Source: an uncultured Selenomonadales bacterium (GTDB lineage: Bacteria > Bacillota > Negativicutes > Selenomonadales > Selenomonadaceae). Taken from it: 64,000 nt of DNA. Made by a program: the position numbers and the translations under genes. Positions 53,271 through 61,239 of this stretch are shown here, in pieces. The stretch covers positions 1 through 64,000 of the forward strand of contig CAMUZG010000005.1 in NCBI GenBank assembly GCA_947165145.1, read 5' to 3'. How positions within the stretch are numbered: the stretch's first letter is position 1; every line of letters begins with the position of its first letter. The notes under the pieces are model-generated. The model was not told where the DNA came from. It did not search any database and worked only from the letters and a program-made list of their open reading frames with translations.

Positions 53271-55007
53271 TTGAAAGAACTCATGTTGGGCAACAAAGCA
53301 CTTGCCCGCGGCTTGTGGGAAGCTGGCGTTAAATTCGTCTCAAGCTATCCCGGCACGCCGTCAACTGAAATAACCGAAGAGGCCGTCAAGTTCGACGACA
53401 TCTATTGCGAGTGGGCACCAAATGAAAAAGTCGCAATGGAATCGGCGTTCGGAGCGTCGTTGGCAGGTCGTCGCGCTTTCTGCGGTCAAAAACACGTTGG
53501 CTTGAACGTTGCGGCTGATCCGTTGTTCACGCTTAGTTATACGGGCGTCAACGCGGGACTTGTGATTGTCGTCGCTGATGATGCGGGAATGCACTCGTCG
53601 CAGAACGAACAGGACAGCCGCCATTACGCAATCGCCGCAAAAGTTCCCATGCTTGAGCCGTCGGACAGTGCTGAGGCTTTGAACTTCGCCAAACTTGCCT
53701 ACGAAATTTCCGAGCAGTTCGACACGCCCGTGATTATTAAGATGTGCACCCGCGTCGCGCACAGTCAATCCGTTGTCGAGACGGGCGAACGCGTCGAATT
53801 TTCCACGGCTTACGAAAAAAATATTGCAAAGTACGTAATGATGCCTGGCAACGCTAAAAAACGTCACCCGATTGTTGAGGAACGCACGCGTCGACTGATT
53901 GAATACGCTGAGACCACACCAATTAACCGCGTCGAATTCACGACGGACGAACTTGGAATCATCACGTCGTCGACAAGTTATCAATACGTCAAAGAAGTTT
54001 TCGGCGAATCGGCAAGCGTCCTCAAACTCGGCATGATTAATCCGTTGCCCGTTGAGCTGATAAAAAATTTCGCGGCGAAGGTCAAACGTCTGGTCGTCGT
54101 CGAAGAACTTGACCCGATAATCGAAACGCATGTTAAATCGCTCGGCTTGACGGTCGAAGGTTCGGAACTTTTGCCGCGTATCGACGAGTTCAGCCAAAAT
54201 CTTATCGCGCAAGCATTCGGCAAATCAATTCCAAACTCCACATTCCAAATTCCAAATTGCCCGCCACGTCCGCCCGTGATGTGTGCAGGTTGTCCTCATC
54301 GCGGATTATTCTACGCGCTCAAGAAACGCAAATGTACAGTTCTCGGCGACATAGGTTGTTACACGCTCGGAGCAGTCCCGCCGCTGTCGACGATTGAAAT
54401 GACGTTGTGCATGGGCGCGAGTATCGGCGCAACTCACGGCTTTAACAAAATGCTCGGCAGTCAAAGCGAATCAAAAACCGTCGCGGTTATCGGCGACTCG
54501 ACGTTCATGCATTCGGGCATGACGGGTTTGGCGAACGTCGCTTACAATCAATCGAATTCGACCGTCATAATCCTTGACAACTCAATCACGGGCATGACGG
54601 GACATCAACAGAATCCGTCGACAGGCTTGAACATTAAAGGCGACCCTGCGGGCAAAATCGACCTTGAGGCTTTGTGCCGCGCAATGGGAATTAATCGCGT
54701 TCGCGTCGTCGATCCGTACAATCTAGCCGAATGTGACGTTGCAATCAAAGAAGAGCTTGCCGCGCAGGAACCGAGCGTTATCATTTCGCGCAGACCGTGT
54801 GCTTTGCTCAAGACCGTCAAACATAAACCGCCGCTTAAAGTCGACGCGGACAAGTGTATCGGTTGCAAATCGTGCATGAAAATCGGATGTCCAGCAATCA
54901 GCATGGTGAACGGCAAAGCGGTAGTAGACCAGACACAATGCGTTGGTTGCGGCGTCTGCAGTCAACTTTGCCCGAAAAAAGCGTTCGTCAGCACTAAGGA
55001 GGCTTGA
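53271..55007 (+). CDS. iorA: Indolepyruvate:ferredoxin oxidoreductase alpha subunit
   Basis: A 578-residue subunit that oxidatively decarboxylates aryl pyruvates from aromatic amino acids, giving aryl-CoA and reduced ferredoxin. The N-terminal domain begins LGNKALARGLWEAGVKFVSS, with YPGTPSTE. The TPP part has GDIGCYTLG, GDSTFMHSGMTGL and NQSNSTVIILDNS. Two 4Fe-4S motifs close it: CIGCKSCMKIGCP and CVGCGVCSQLCP. Start TTG follows TAGGAGATG. Near residue 318-330 a heptad repeat adds the odd linker PNSTFQIPN. The two subunits are separated by three bases. Confidence 0.95.
   Translation: MKELMLGNKALARGLWEAGVKFVSSYPGTPSTEITEEAVKFDDIYCEWAPNEKVAMESAFGASLAGRRAFCGQKHVGLNVAADPLFTLSYTGVNAGLVIVVADDAGMHSSQNEQDSRHYAIAAKVPMLEPSDSAEALNFAKLAYEISEQFDTPVIIKMCTRVAHSQSVVETGERVEFSTAYEKNIAKYVMMPGNAKKRHPIVEERTRRLIEYAETTPINRVEFTTDELGIITSSTSYQYVKEVFGESASVLKLGMINPLPVELIKNFAAKVKRLVVVEELDPIIETHVKSLGLTVEGSELLPRIDEFSQNLIAQAFGKSIPNSTFQIPNCPPRPPVMCAGCPHRGLFYALKKRKCTVLGDIGCYTLGAVPPLSTIEMTLCMGASIGATHGFNKMLGSQSESKTVAVIGDSTFMHSGMTGLANVAYNQSNSTVIILDNSITGMTGHQQNPSTGLNIKGDPAGKIDLEALCRAMGINRVRVVDPYNLAECDVAIKEELAAQEPSVIISRRPCALLKTVKHKPPLKVDADKCIGCKSCMKIGCPAISMVNGKAVVDQTQCVGCGVCSQLCPKKAFVSTKEA
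54226..54260. repeat. Heptad repeat embedded in the iorA coding sequence
   Basis: AATTCCAAACTCCACATTCCAAATTCCAAATT is the same seven-base family found between genes. It leaves the reading frame open and encodes a short linker between two conserved domains. Confidence 0.8.
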
Positions 55008-55010
55008 ACC

Positions 55011-55586
55011 TTGGAAACTAAAAATATAATCATCGTCGGCGTCGGCGGACAAGGCTCGTTGCTCGCCAGCAAAATTCTCGGACACCTGCTGTTGAACGCG
55101 GGCTTCGACGTGAAAGTTTCGGAAGTTCACGGTATGAGCCAACGCGGCGGCTCCGTGATAACTTACGTTCGGTTCGGCGATAAAGTTTATTCGCCCGTCG
55201 TCGACAAAGGTCAAGCGGACTTCATCGTTTCGTTCGAGATTTTGGAAACTGCGCGTTGGCTGTCGTGTTTGAAGTCGGACGGACAAATCGTCACGAACAC
55301 GCAACAAATTGACCCAATGCCCGTCATCACGGGCGCGGCAGAATATCCTCAAGGGCTCGTCGAAAAAATTCGTGAGCAGGGAATCAAAATCGACGCAATG
55401 GACTGTTTGACGCTCGCAAGACAAGCCGGTTCGCCCAAAGCCGTCAACATCGTCCTGCTCGGCAGATTGTCGCATTACTTCGACATTGCGGAAGAAGCGT
55501 GGCAAAACTCATTGAAAGCGAACGTCCCGCCGAAATTTTTGGAACTGAATCAACGCGCGTTTGAACTCGGCAAAAATTTTTCGTAA
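55011..55586 (+). CDS. iorB: Indolepyruvate:ferredoxin oxidoreductase beta subunit
   Basis: A 191-residue gamma-type (KOR) subunit. NIIIVGVGGQGSLLASKILG and SEVHGMSQRGGSVITYVRFG are the family's phosphate-binding and CoA-region motifs. It starts with TTG after AAGGAGG, three bases behind iorA, and completes the two-subunit enzyme. Confidence 0.94.
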   Translation: METKNIIIVGVGGQGSLLASKILGHLLLNAGFDVKVSEVHGMSQRGGSVITYVRFGDKVYSPVVDKGQADFIVSFEILETARWLSCLKSDGQIVTNTQQIDPMPVITGAAEYPQGLVEKIREQGIKIDAMDCLTLARQAGSPKAVNIVLLGRLSHYFDIAEEAWQNSLKANVPPKFLELNQRAFELGKNFS

Positions 55587-55600
55587 CGTTCAAGCTTAAA

Positions 55601-55774
55601 AACTTTGAGGCCGTCAAGGATGACGGCCTTACAGTCGCCCCGAAAACGTGATGTTTTCGAAGGCGACGCATCGCGGTTATCGCAACGTGAACTTAGCTTT
55701 ACGAGTAACCGCCCCTGCGAGGTGCCCTTTTCTTTTGCAACTTTTCTTTTGGGCACGCAAAAGAAAAGTTGATC
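55601..55774 (-). repeat. Dispersed multi-hairpin repeat, copy B (inverted)
   Basis: The reverse complement matches copy A at 35.8 kb over its full length, with an identical core of CACCTCGCAGGGGCGG and TTACTCGTAAA. Stem changes are paired: the first hairpin ends TTTT/AAAA instead of TTTG/CAAA, and the last reads GGCCGTC/GACGGCC instead of GGCCGAC/GTCGGCC. It follows iorB directly. Confidence 0.85.
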
Positions 55775-55804
55775 AATAAAGTCAAACTGAAACTCAAAAC
55801 TCAA

Positions 55805-55833
55805 GATCTCTCGCACACTGCGGGAGGTCTTTT
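55805..55833 (+). terminator. Terminator after iorAB and repeat B
   Basis: GATCTCTCGC pairs with GCGGGAGGTC (two G-U pairs), followed by TTTT. The 300-base gap between iorB and the next gene holds only repeat B and this hairpin. Confidence 0.65.
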
Positions 55834-55888
55834 ACTTTGCAAAAAAAAATCGCCGACGTGTTGCCGACGGATTTCAATCAATCAAACT

Positions 55889-56449
55889 TCAATTATACGG
55901 AGCCGCGTGCCCGAAGGCGAAGCGATAGCCGACCAGGAAACATTCTTCCAGGAAAGCTTTATCCGCCTCGTCCGTCAAGGTAGCCAGCTCATTTTTGGTT
56001 CCGCTTGAATTGTAAAACTTGCCGCCCGTAAGGCAGAAAGTTTGATGCGTTGCCTTCGCGTTCTTCGGAGAAAATTTTTTTGTTATCGGGAAAATTTTTT
56101 GTTGCCAGACTTGCTTGCCGTCGACGTTCTTACGGACTTTGATTGAATACTTGTCCAGAAAATAGGGCGCGTCGTTGTAAAAGGCGATGAAGATGAAGTT
56201 TGGATCCGCCGCAACACGAATCGGGTCGTCGGGAGCAAGTCGTTCTCCAGTTGCCAAGCGGGCTTTAATTTTTTGCTCGAAAAGCTCCGCGCTTGTCCAG
56301 TCGCTTTTGAGTGTTGGACCGCTTTTTTGCTTTGCAGTCGTTGATATTTTTTTATCGGGCTTAACTTTCGGCAGGTCATAAGCTTGAGCCGTGCCGCATG
56401 ACATGAGCAAGCTTATCAGCAGAGCCGCCGCCGAAAATTTTTTTAGCAT
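55889..56449 (-). CDS. Secreted protein of unknown function
   Basis: AAGGAG before the ATG at 56449 gives 186 residues; the track start is 28 codons too early. The signal peptide is MLKKFSAAALLISLLMSCGTAQA, cut probably after AQA; the SCG within it could alternatively be read as a weak lipobox. The mature part has DPNFIFIAFYNDAPYFLDKYSI and VWQQKIFPITKKFSPKNAKA, resembling no family I know. It lies 13 bases behind a YopX-like gene on the same strand. Confidence 0.7.
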   Translation of the reverse strand: MLKKFSAAALLISLLMSCGTAQAYDLPKVKPDKKISTTAKQKSGPTLKSDWTSAELFEQKIKARLATGERLAPDDPIRVAADPNFIFIAFYNDAPYFLDKYSIKVRKNVDGKQVWQQKIFPITKKFSPKNAKATHQTFCLTGGKFYNSSGTKNELATLTDEADKAFLEECFLVGYRFAFGHAAPYN

Positions 56450-56462
56450 ACGGCTCACTCCT

Positions 56463-56942
56463 TTACAAAAGCTCCGCGTCAAATTTTGGCGAGTCGATTT
56501 TGGGAACGTCTGGTTCGTTTTTTTTTGGGGCAACGGTATCTTGGATAAGCAATTCGGGATTGTCGAAGCGGTTGCCCAAAATCGTTATCTTCCAATTCTG
56601 CGTGTCGTACAGGGTTTGGCGTATATTGTCAGCGTACTCGAGAACGAAACAGCCGCCGTGAAAGGTCACCACTCCGACGCGCCCGTCCTCCAAGGAAACG
56701 ATGTCGTCTTCGTAGATTTCTTTGCCGGTGCTGTCGACCAAGCCCGTGAACTGCCCGATTGTTTTCGGATCGACACGGTAACCTTCGTAGCCGTTCTCGT
56801 AAACGAAAATATGAGCTTGCGGACCAGGGTCGCCGTACGTTCCGCGCTTAAGATAGAAACCGTAGATCCAAACGCTTTTCTCTTCGCCGCTGAATATTTG
56901 AAAAGTTTTTAAGCCGCGATATTTAATTTCACGTTCAGCCAT
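56463..56942 (-). CDS. YopX-like protein (phage-type)
   Basis: The ATG at 56942 follows GGAGGTG by six bases (159 residues). The N-terminal IKYRGLKTF and IGQFTGLVDSTGKEIYEDDIV are the YopX family pattern, usually found in phages and prophages of Firmicutes. FHGGCFVLEYADN belongs to the same fold. The last 30 residues are Pro/Lys/Asp rich. No other phage gene is present, so it is either a remnant or a domesticated gene. Function is unknown. Confidence 0.8.
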   Translation of the reverse strand: MAEREIKYRGLKTFQIFSGEEKSVWIYGFYLKRGTYGDPGPQAHIFVYENGYEGYRVDPKTIGQFTGLVDSTGKEIYEDDIVSLEDGRVGVVTFHGGCFVLEYADNIRQTLYDTQNWKITILGNRFDNPELLIQDTVAPKKNEPDVPKIDSPKFDAELL

Positions 56943-57253
56943 GAAAGACACCTCCGACTTTAAACACAGATCAAAATTTCATGTCCGCAACTTTACCACC
57001 GTGGAAAATTTTTCCACGGAAGTTTTTGCGCTGCTTTGGATTGGCGGGCGTCAGCGAGATAAAATTGTTTTAACCTTCGATGTTAGTCACCCCCTTCGTT
57101 GTCTCAAAAAAATTTCTTAAGCTCATTCAGGATTTCCACATGTAAAAAAACCTGTAAACCAAAATTTTTCATGCGCCAAAAATTGTGCAACTTGACGGCG
57201 AAAATTTTTCGACCAAATGATTTCGTTTACGTAAACGTCTGTTTCCAACGTGA

Positions 57254-57282
57254 TTCACACGCATGAAGTTTCCACGTATAAT
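57254..57282 (+). promoter_or_regulatory. Distal promoter upstream of aroA
   Basis: TTCACA at 57254-57259 and TATAAT at 57277-57282, 17 bases apart. The perfect palindrome CGTTTACGTAAACG lies just upstream and could bind a regulator. Confidence 0.6.
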
Positions 57283-57337
57283 AACGAATCATACTTGAAT
57301 TGTAAAGCGGTGAAACAAACTTTTTATGTAATATCTG

Positions 57338-57366
57338 TTGAAAATTTTTTGAGCGCGTGATATAGT
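57338..57366 (+). promoter_or_regulatory. Proximal promoter of aroA
   Basis: TTGAAA at 57338-57343 and TATAGT at 57361-57366, spacer 17. It leaves a leader of about 115 bases before the ATG. Confidence 0.6.
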
Positions 57367-57489
57367 TCGCGCACTTGTTAGACAGTTTCGTTAACGCGAT
57401 GTTCTGTCGTTCGCGCCAAATTTACATACAAAGCCAACCGCTTTTTCTAGAGCGCGGCGAATTCTCACACAACGTTAGGAGAATGTTTT

Positions 57490-58773
57490 ATGAAAAAAAT
57501 TTTGCCGTCGACACACGGACTGCGCGGCGAACTCGAAATTCCAGGCGACAAATCAATTTCGCACCGCAGCATAATTTTATCGGCGTTGAGCGATTCAACC
57601 GTCGAAGTGTCGAATTTTTTGGCGGGCGCGGATTGTCTGTCAACCGTCGCGTGCATGAGGTCACTTGGCGCGAAAATCGAACGATTCGGCGAAAAAATTC
57701 TCGTCACGGGCAACGGACTGCACAATCTGCGCGAACCCGAAAATATTTTGGACGCGGGCAACTCCGGCACGACGCTCCGATTGCTAATGGGTCTGCTTGC
57801 TCCGCAAAAATTTCTGACGACGTTCACGGGCGACGATTCGCTCCGCCGCAGACCGATGGCTCGCGTGATTCAGCCGCTCACGATGATGGGCGCGTTGATT
57901 TTCGGTCGCAACGTCAATCGCAACCTGCCAATAACAATTCTGCCCTCCGTCAAAAATCTGCGCGGAATCAGCTACGAAATGCCCGTCGCCAGCGCACAAG
58001 TCAAGTCAGCGATACTTTTGGCGGGACTTTACGCCGATTCGCCGACGATCGTCATTGAGCCCGCGCCGTCACGTGACCATACCGAAAAAATGCTCGCGGC
58101 GTTCGGTGTACAGCTTGAACGTGTCGGCAACGCGATAAAAATTTTCCCCGCCGAAAAACTCATTGCGCCCGAAAAAATTTCCGTGCCGAGTGATATTTCT
58201 TCTGCGGCATATTGGCTCGTGCTCGCGACGATTCTTGACGGTTCCGACGTGACGATTAAAAATGTCGGCGTCAACGAAACGCGAACGGGGATTCTCGACG
58301 TGCTCCGCGATATGGGCGCGACGTTTGAATTGCTCAACGTGCGGACTTCGGGCGGCGAACGTGCGGCTGATATTCGCGTTGTCAGCTCGAAACTGCGCGG
58401 CGTCGAATTCGGCGGCGAAATGATTCCGCGACTGATTGACGAAATTCCCGCGTTGGCAGTGGCGGCGGCATTTGCTGAGGGCACGACGATTATCCGCGAC
58501 GTGGGCGAATTGCGCGTCAAGGAGACTGACCGGCTCGCGGCGATTGTCGACGAGTTCAACAAAATTTCGCCCGAAACTTTCACGGCGACGGACGACAGCT
58601 TGATTGTTCGCGGCGGACGTGAAAAATTTTTCGCAGAATGCAAGACGCGTGCCGATCACCGAATGGCAATGTCGGTGTCGATATTCGGTGCGGCGGCGAA
58701 TGGCGTTGTGCTCGACGACGATTCTTGCGTAAAAATTTCCTACCCGAACTTTTTCGACGTGCTGAAAAATTGA
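57490..58773 (+). CDS. aroA: 3-phosphoshikimate 1-carboxyvinyltransferase (EPSP synthase)
   Basis: Sixth step of the shikimate pathway. GELEIPGDKSISHRSII is the PEP/shikimate-phosphate loop, LDAGNSGTTLRLLMGLLA is the site that binds PEP and glyphosate, RRRPM and AQVKSAILLAGLYA follow, and the second half has DIPALAVAAAFAEGTT-type content (LIDEIPALAV), RVKETDRL and DHRMAMS. Length 427 is standard. It is followed by a convergent gene and appears monocistronic, with a GTTAGGAG ribosome site. Confidence 0.96.
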   Translation: MKKILPSTHGLRGELEIPGDKSISHRSIILSALSDSTVEVSNFLAGADCLSTVACMRSLGAKIERFGEKILVTGNGLHNLREPENILDAGNSGTTLRLLMGLLAPQKFLTTFTGDDSLRRRPMARVIQPLTMMGALIFGRNVNRNLPITILPSVKNLRGISYEMPVASAQVKSAILLAGLYADSPTIVIEPAPSRDHTEKMLAAFGVQLERVGNAIKIFPAEKLIAPEKISVPSDISSAAYWLVLATILDGSDVTIKNVGVNETRTGILDVLRDMGATFELLNVRTSGGERAADIRVVSSKLRGVEFGGEMIPRLIDEIPALAVAAAFAEGTTIIRDVGELRVKETDRLAAIVDEFNKISPETFTATDDSLIVRGGREKFFAECKTRADHRMAMSVSIFGAAANGVVLDDDSCVKISYPNFFDVLKN

Positions 58774-58814
58774 GCGTCGACCGCAACAAAAAAGTGCAGA
58801 TGAATTTCATCGCG

Positions 58815-59879
58815 CTATTTTTTGTTTGTCGCCTGATTGAGCCACTCGCGCAGATAATCGCCGATTGCTTTGACAACTTGCGACTCGCGAATTTTCGTCG
58901 TTATGCAAATGAGTTTAAAGCTGCCGTTGAAAATGTATTTGCCGATAAGTTCGCCGATTTTGTCCGCAATCATTCGCGCAACGACGAACAGGATTAACGA
59001 AACTTTGATGCCCAAAACCGTGAGCGCGATGCCGCCGAACAGTGGTAGCAGGAAAATCATTGCCAATTTTATCAGCAGGAACGAGAACGCCACGCTGACC
59101 GTTGCCCGCGACAATCTGATGAACAGCGGAGCTTTGTTGCGAATGTTTTTGCGCACGTCATCAAAGGCAAGCCGCGGGTGTCGAATCGCTTTGACTGAAA
59201 AATTTGCCGTTCGTTTCGCGTAATAGGTAAAGAATTCGCCGACCTTTTGAATCAGCTTGTTGATGTCCGTCGGAATGCTCGTGACCGTTGCCATTACCAT
59301 TTGCGGATTAACTTCCGTGACAAAACTGCGCATTGAACGGAATGCTTCGCCGAAAATTGCGGGCGGCTTGCTCATGTTCGCGACGGCGTCGGGTATCGGC
59401 AGCGCGGGAATGAACGCCATCACAATGTAAAGCACGATTGCCAAGATTCGCCCTAAAATCATTCCGAGAAAATATTTTATGACGGCTTTTGGATTTCGTT
59501 TGAACGCGGCGGGGAAGTTCCGAATTCTGCGCGGGACTTTCTTCTTGACTTTGTCGATTTTCTTTTCACGCGGTTTGGAACGTTCTTCTTCGCGGGCAAT
59601 TTGTTCCTCGTTTTCAATTTCAAGCGAACGCGACAGCCGAATCATCTTTTGGAAGGCGTCGGCGATATTTTTTTCCTGTGCCTTTTCCTGTTCCTCAAGT
59701 TGCTGGTCAAACGAGCGCGTGACGTGAATCATCTTCTCGAAGGCTTGCCGCAGATCATTTGAGCGCGTGGTTTGAATCATTCGCTGAAGTGCGCGTTCAA
59801 TGTCCGACTGCTTTGTCGTGCGAATCATCTTTTGAAAATTTTCCTGCAAGTCACAGGAATTTTTCTTTTTGAGATCCAT
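58815..59879 (-). CDS. Membrane protein with N-terminal QKMIRTTRS repeats, unknown function
   Basis: A 354-residue protein I cannot place. The first 90 residues hold four imperfect copies of a 17-22-residue unit centred on FQKMIRTTK, LQRMIQTTR, FEKMIHVTR and FQKMIRLSR. A highly charged segment (EEERSKPREKKIDKVKKK) follows. Then come membrane helices around 140-165 (FLGMILGRILAIVLYIVMAF) and 270-310 (SFLLIKLAMIFLLPLFGGIA). The N-terminal part is probably cytoplasmic. It lies alone between aroA and the pilus operon. Confidence 0.75.
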   Translation of the reverse strand: MDLKKKNSCDLQENFQKMIRTTKQSDIERALQRMIQTTRSNDLRQAFEKMIHVTRSFDQQLEEQEKAQEKNIADAFQKMIRLSRSLEIENEEQIAREEERSKPREKKIDKVKKKVPRRIRNFPAAFKRNPKAVIKYFLGMILGRILAIVLYIVMAFIPALPIPDAVANMSKPPAIFGEAFRSMRSFVTEVNPQMVMATVTSIPTDINKLIQKVGEFFTYYAKRTANFSVKAIRHPRLAFDDVRKNIRNKAPLFIRLSRATVSVAFSFLLIKLAMIFLLPLFGGIALTVLGIKVSLILFVVARMIADKIGELIGKYIFNGSFKLICITTKIRESQVVKAIGDYLREWLNQATNKK

Positions 59880-59905
59880 CGCATCACCACCGAACGCAGA
59901 TTTGA

Positions 59906-59936
59906 GCTGTCAGCTTTTAGCTTTCAGCTTTCAGGA
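59906..59936. repeat. Second seven-base repeat (AGCTTTC)
   Basis: AGCTGTC-AGCTTTT-AGCTTTC-AGCTTTC-AGGAGAG: four units with a period of seven but different sequence from the TAGGAAT family. It lies upstream of the pilus promoter. Confidence 0.7.
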
Positions 59937-60052
59937 GAGCTTGCAGACTGCTAAAAATTTTTAATGGGATTATAAAATCTGCCACGAATTTTATCAAGGT
60001 ACAATCGGCGGCGTTCATCAAAACTTCATTGTTTAAAATTGTTTGATAAAAA

Positions 60053-60080
60053 TTGACAAAAAAATTGCGGGCAGTATAAT
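60053..60080 (+). promoter_or_regulatory. Promoter of the Flp/Tad pilus operon
   Basis: Perfect TTGACA (60053-60058) and perfect TATAAT (60075-60080), spacer 16, 47 bases before the cpaB ATG. Confidence 0.85.
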
Positions 60081-60127
60081 TCAAAATCAAATTGATATTG
60101 TTTGACGTGGCGAGAGGAGGCTTGCCG

Positions 60128-61216
60128 ATGTTCCAAAGGTTACTCGATAAACTAAATAATCTGTCTTCCAAACAGTTGCTTGCAATGGCAGGCGTCGCGG
60201 CAGTCCTGATGTTCGGGGCAATATACGCGGGCATGACGCTTTTAGCGGAAAGCAACAAGCCAATTCAACCGCCGCCCGAAGAAAAAGTCGTCGAGACTGT
60301 CGCGGTCGTCGTCGCCAAAAACAACATTCACCCGCGCACGCGTATTCAAGAGAGTATGCTCCAAATCAAAGAGTTGCCTGCCGACATTGTCCCCGAAGGC
60401 GCGATTAAATCTTTCACCGACGTGGTCAACGTTCAGGTCAAAGTCTCAATCTTCGCGGGCGACATCTTGACGATTCAAAAAGTTTTCGCTGAAGGTGGCG
60501 ACGAAGGTTTCACCGGCTCAATTCCCGCCGATTGCCGCGCAGTTTCGATAAGCGTCAACGACATCACGGGCGTTGCAGGTTTTGCCAAGCCAGGCGATCG
60601 TGTCGACTTGCTACTTGTCGAGAAAGGTAAACATCGCGCAATGACCGAATTGCTCCTGCAGAACGTGCCGCTACTCAGCATCAACCAAGACGCGGGCGGC
60701 GGAATTCCCGTCGACAAAAACGGCGTGCCGACTGGAGCAATCGCCAACCCGTCAATCGCAACGTTCGCATTGCAACCTAAAGAAGCTCTCAAGCTGATTT
60801 CTGCGGCGAAAATCGGAGAAATTTACATCTCACTGCGTCCGAGCAAACCGCAAAGTGCTTACGTCGAGCCAATGGAATACACAATCGAATCGATAGAAGC
60901 ACCGAAACCCGAACCTGTTCGTGAACCTGCGCCGGTCATACCGTCTAATCCTGCACCGCAAATTCCCGTAGCACCCGTAGCACCTGTAGAACCACCGCAG
61001 CCGAAAATCGAAATCATTGCGGGTGACCAAGTCGTTCAGAGTGCCACACCGACTTTGCCAGCAGGCGGACCGATAAATCCGCCGAATCAGCCGAATCAGC
61101 CGACGACATCGCAACCGTTGCCGGCAATCCCGTCGCGTGGTGTCCCGCAAGAATTTTCCGCACCGCCCGTGCCTCACGTGCCGTTAGCTGATTCTCCCGT
61201 CGTTCGCACTAAATAA
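60128..61216 (+). CDS. cpaB: Flp pilus assembly protein CpaB/RcpC
   Basis: GGAGG at 60116-60120 supports ATG 60128 (362 residues). One membrane helix (LLAMAGVAAVLMFGAIYAGM) is followed by an SAF-type domain (VVVAKNNIHPRTRIQESMLQ) and the RcpC-like region AVSISVNDITGVAGFAKPGDRVDLLL, which is diagnostic. The C-terminal 90 residues are Pro/Gln-rich and probably disordered. It acts in the periplasm with the secretin encoded next. Confidence 0.9.
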   Translation: MFQRLLDKLNNLSSKQLLAMAGVAAVLMFGAIYAGMTLLAESNKPIQPPPEEKVVETVAVVVAKNNIHPRTRIQESMLQIKELPADIVPEGAIKSFTDVVNVQVKVSIFAGDILTIQKVFAEGGDEGFTGSIPADCRAVSISVNDITGVAGFAKPGDRVDLLLVEKGKHRAMTELLLQNVPLLSINQDAGGGIPVDKNGVPTGAIANPSIATFALQPKEALKLISAAKIGEIYISLRPSKPQSAYVEPMEYTIESIEAPKPEPVREPAPVIPSNPAPQIPVAPVAPVEPPQPKIEIIAGDQVVQSATPTLPAGGPINPPNQPNQPTTSQPLPAIPSRGVPQEFSAPPVPHVPLADSPVVRTK

Positions 61217-61239
61217 TTTGAGTATAGGAAATGTTGATT

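Larger units (their letters stand above)
56943..57489. other. 547-base regulatory/intergenic region between yopX-like gene and aroA
   Basis: No coding sequence is convincing here. It holds a perfect 10-bp-arm palindrome CCGTGGAAAA-T-TTTTCCACGG (56999-57019), a perfect 14-bp palindrome CGTTTACGTAAACG (57224-57237) and two promoters for aroA. The remainder is AT-rich. Confidence 0.7.

Noticed and set aside
56463-56942. Prophage based on the YopX-like gene
   Set aside because: No integrase, capsid, terminase or other phage gene is nearby; one gene does not support a prophage.
57375-58058. 227-codon ORF over the aroA start
   Set aside because: Arg-rich, out of frame with clear aroA motifs, and no ribosome site.
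59772-59954. 60-codon ORF reading into the AGCTTTC repeat
   Set aside because: Antisense to the start of the membrane-protein gene; its tail comes from the seven-base repeat.
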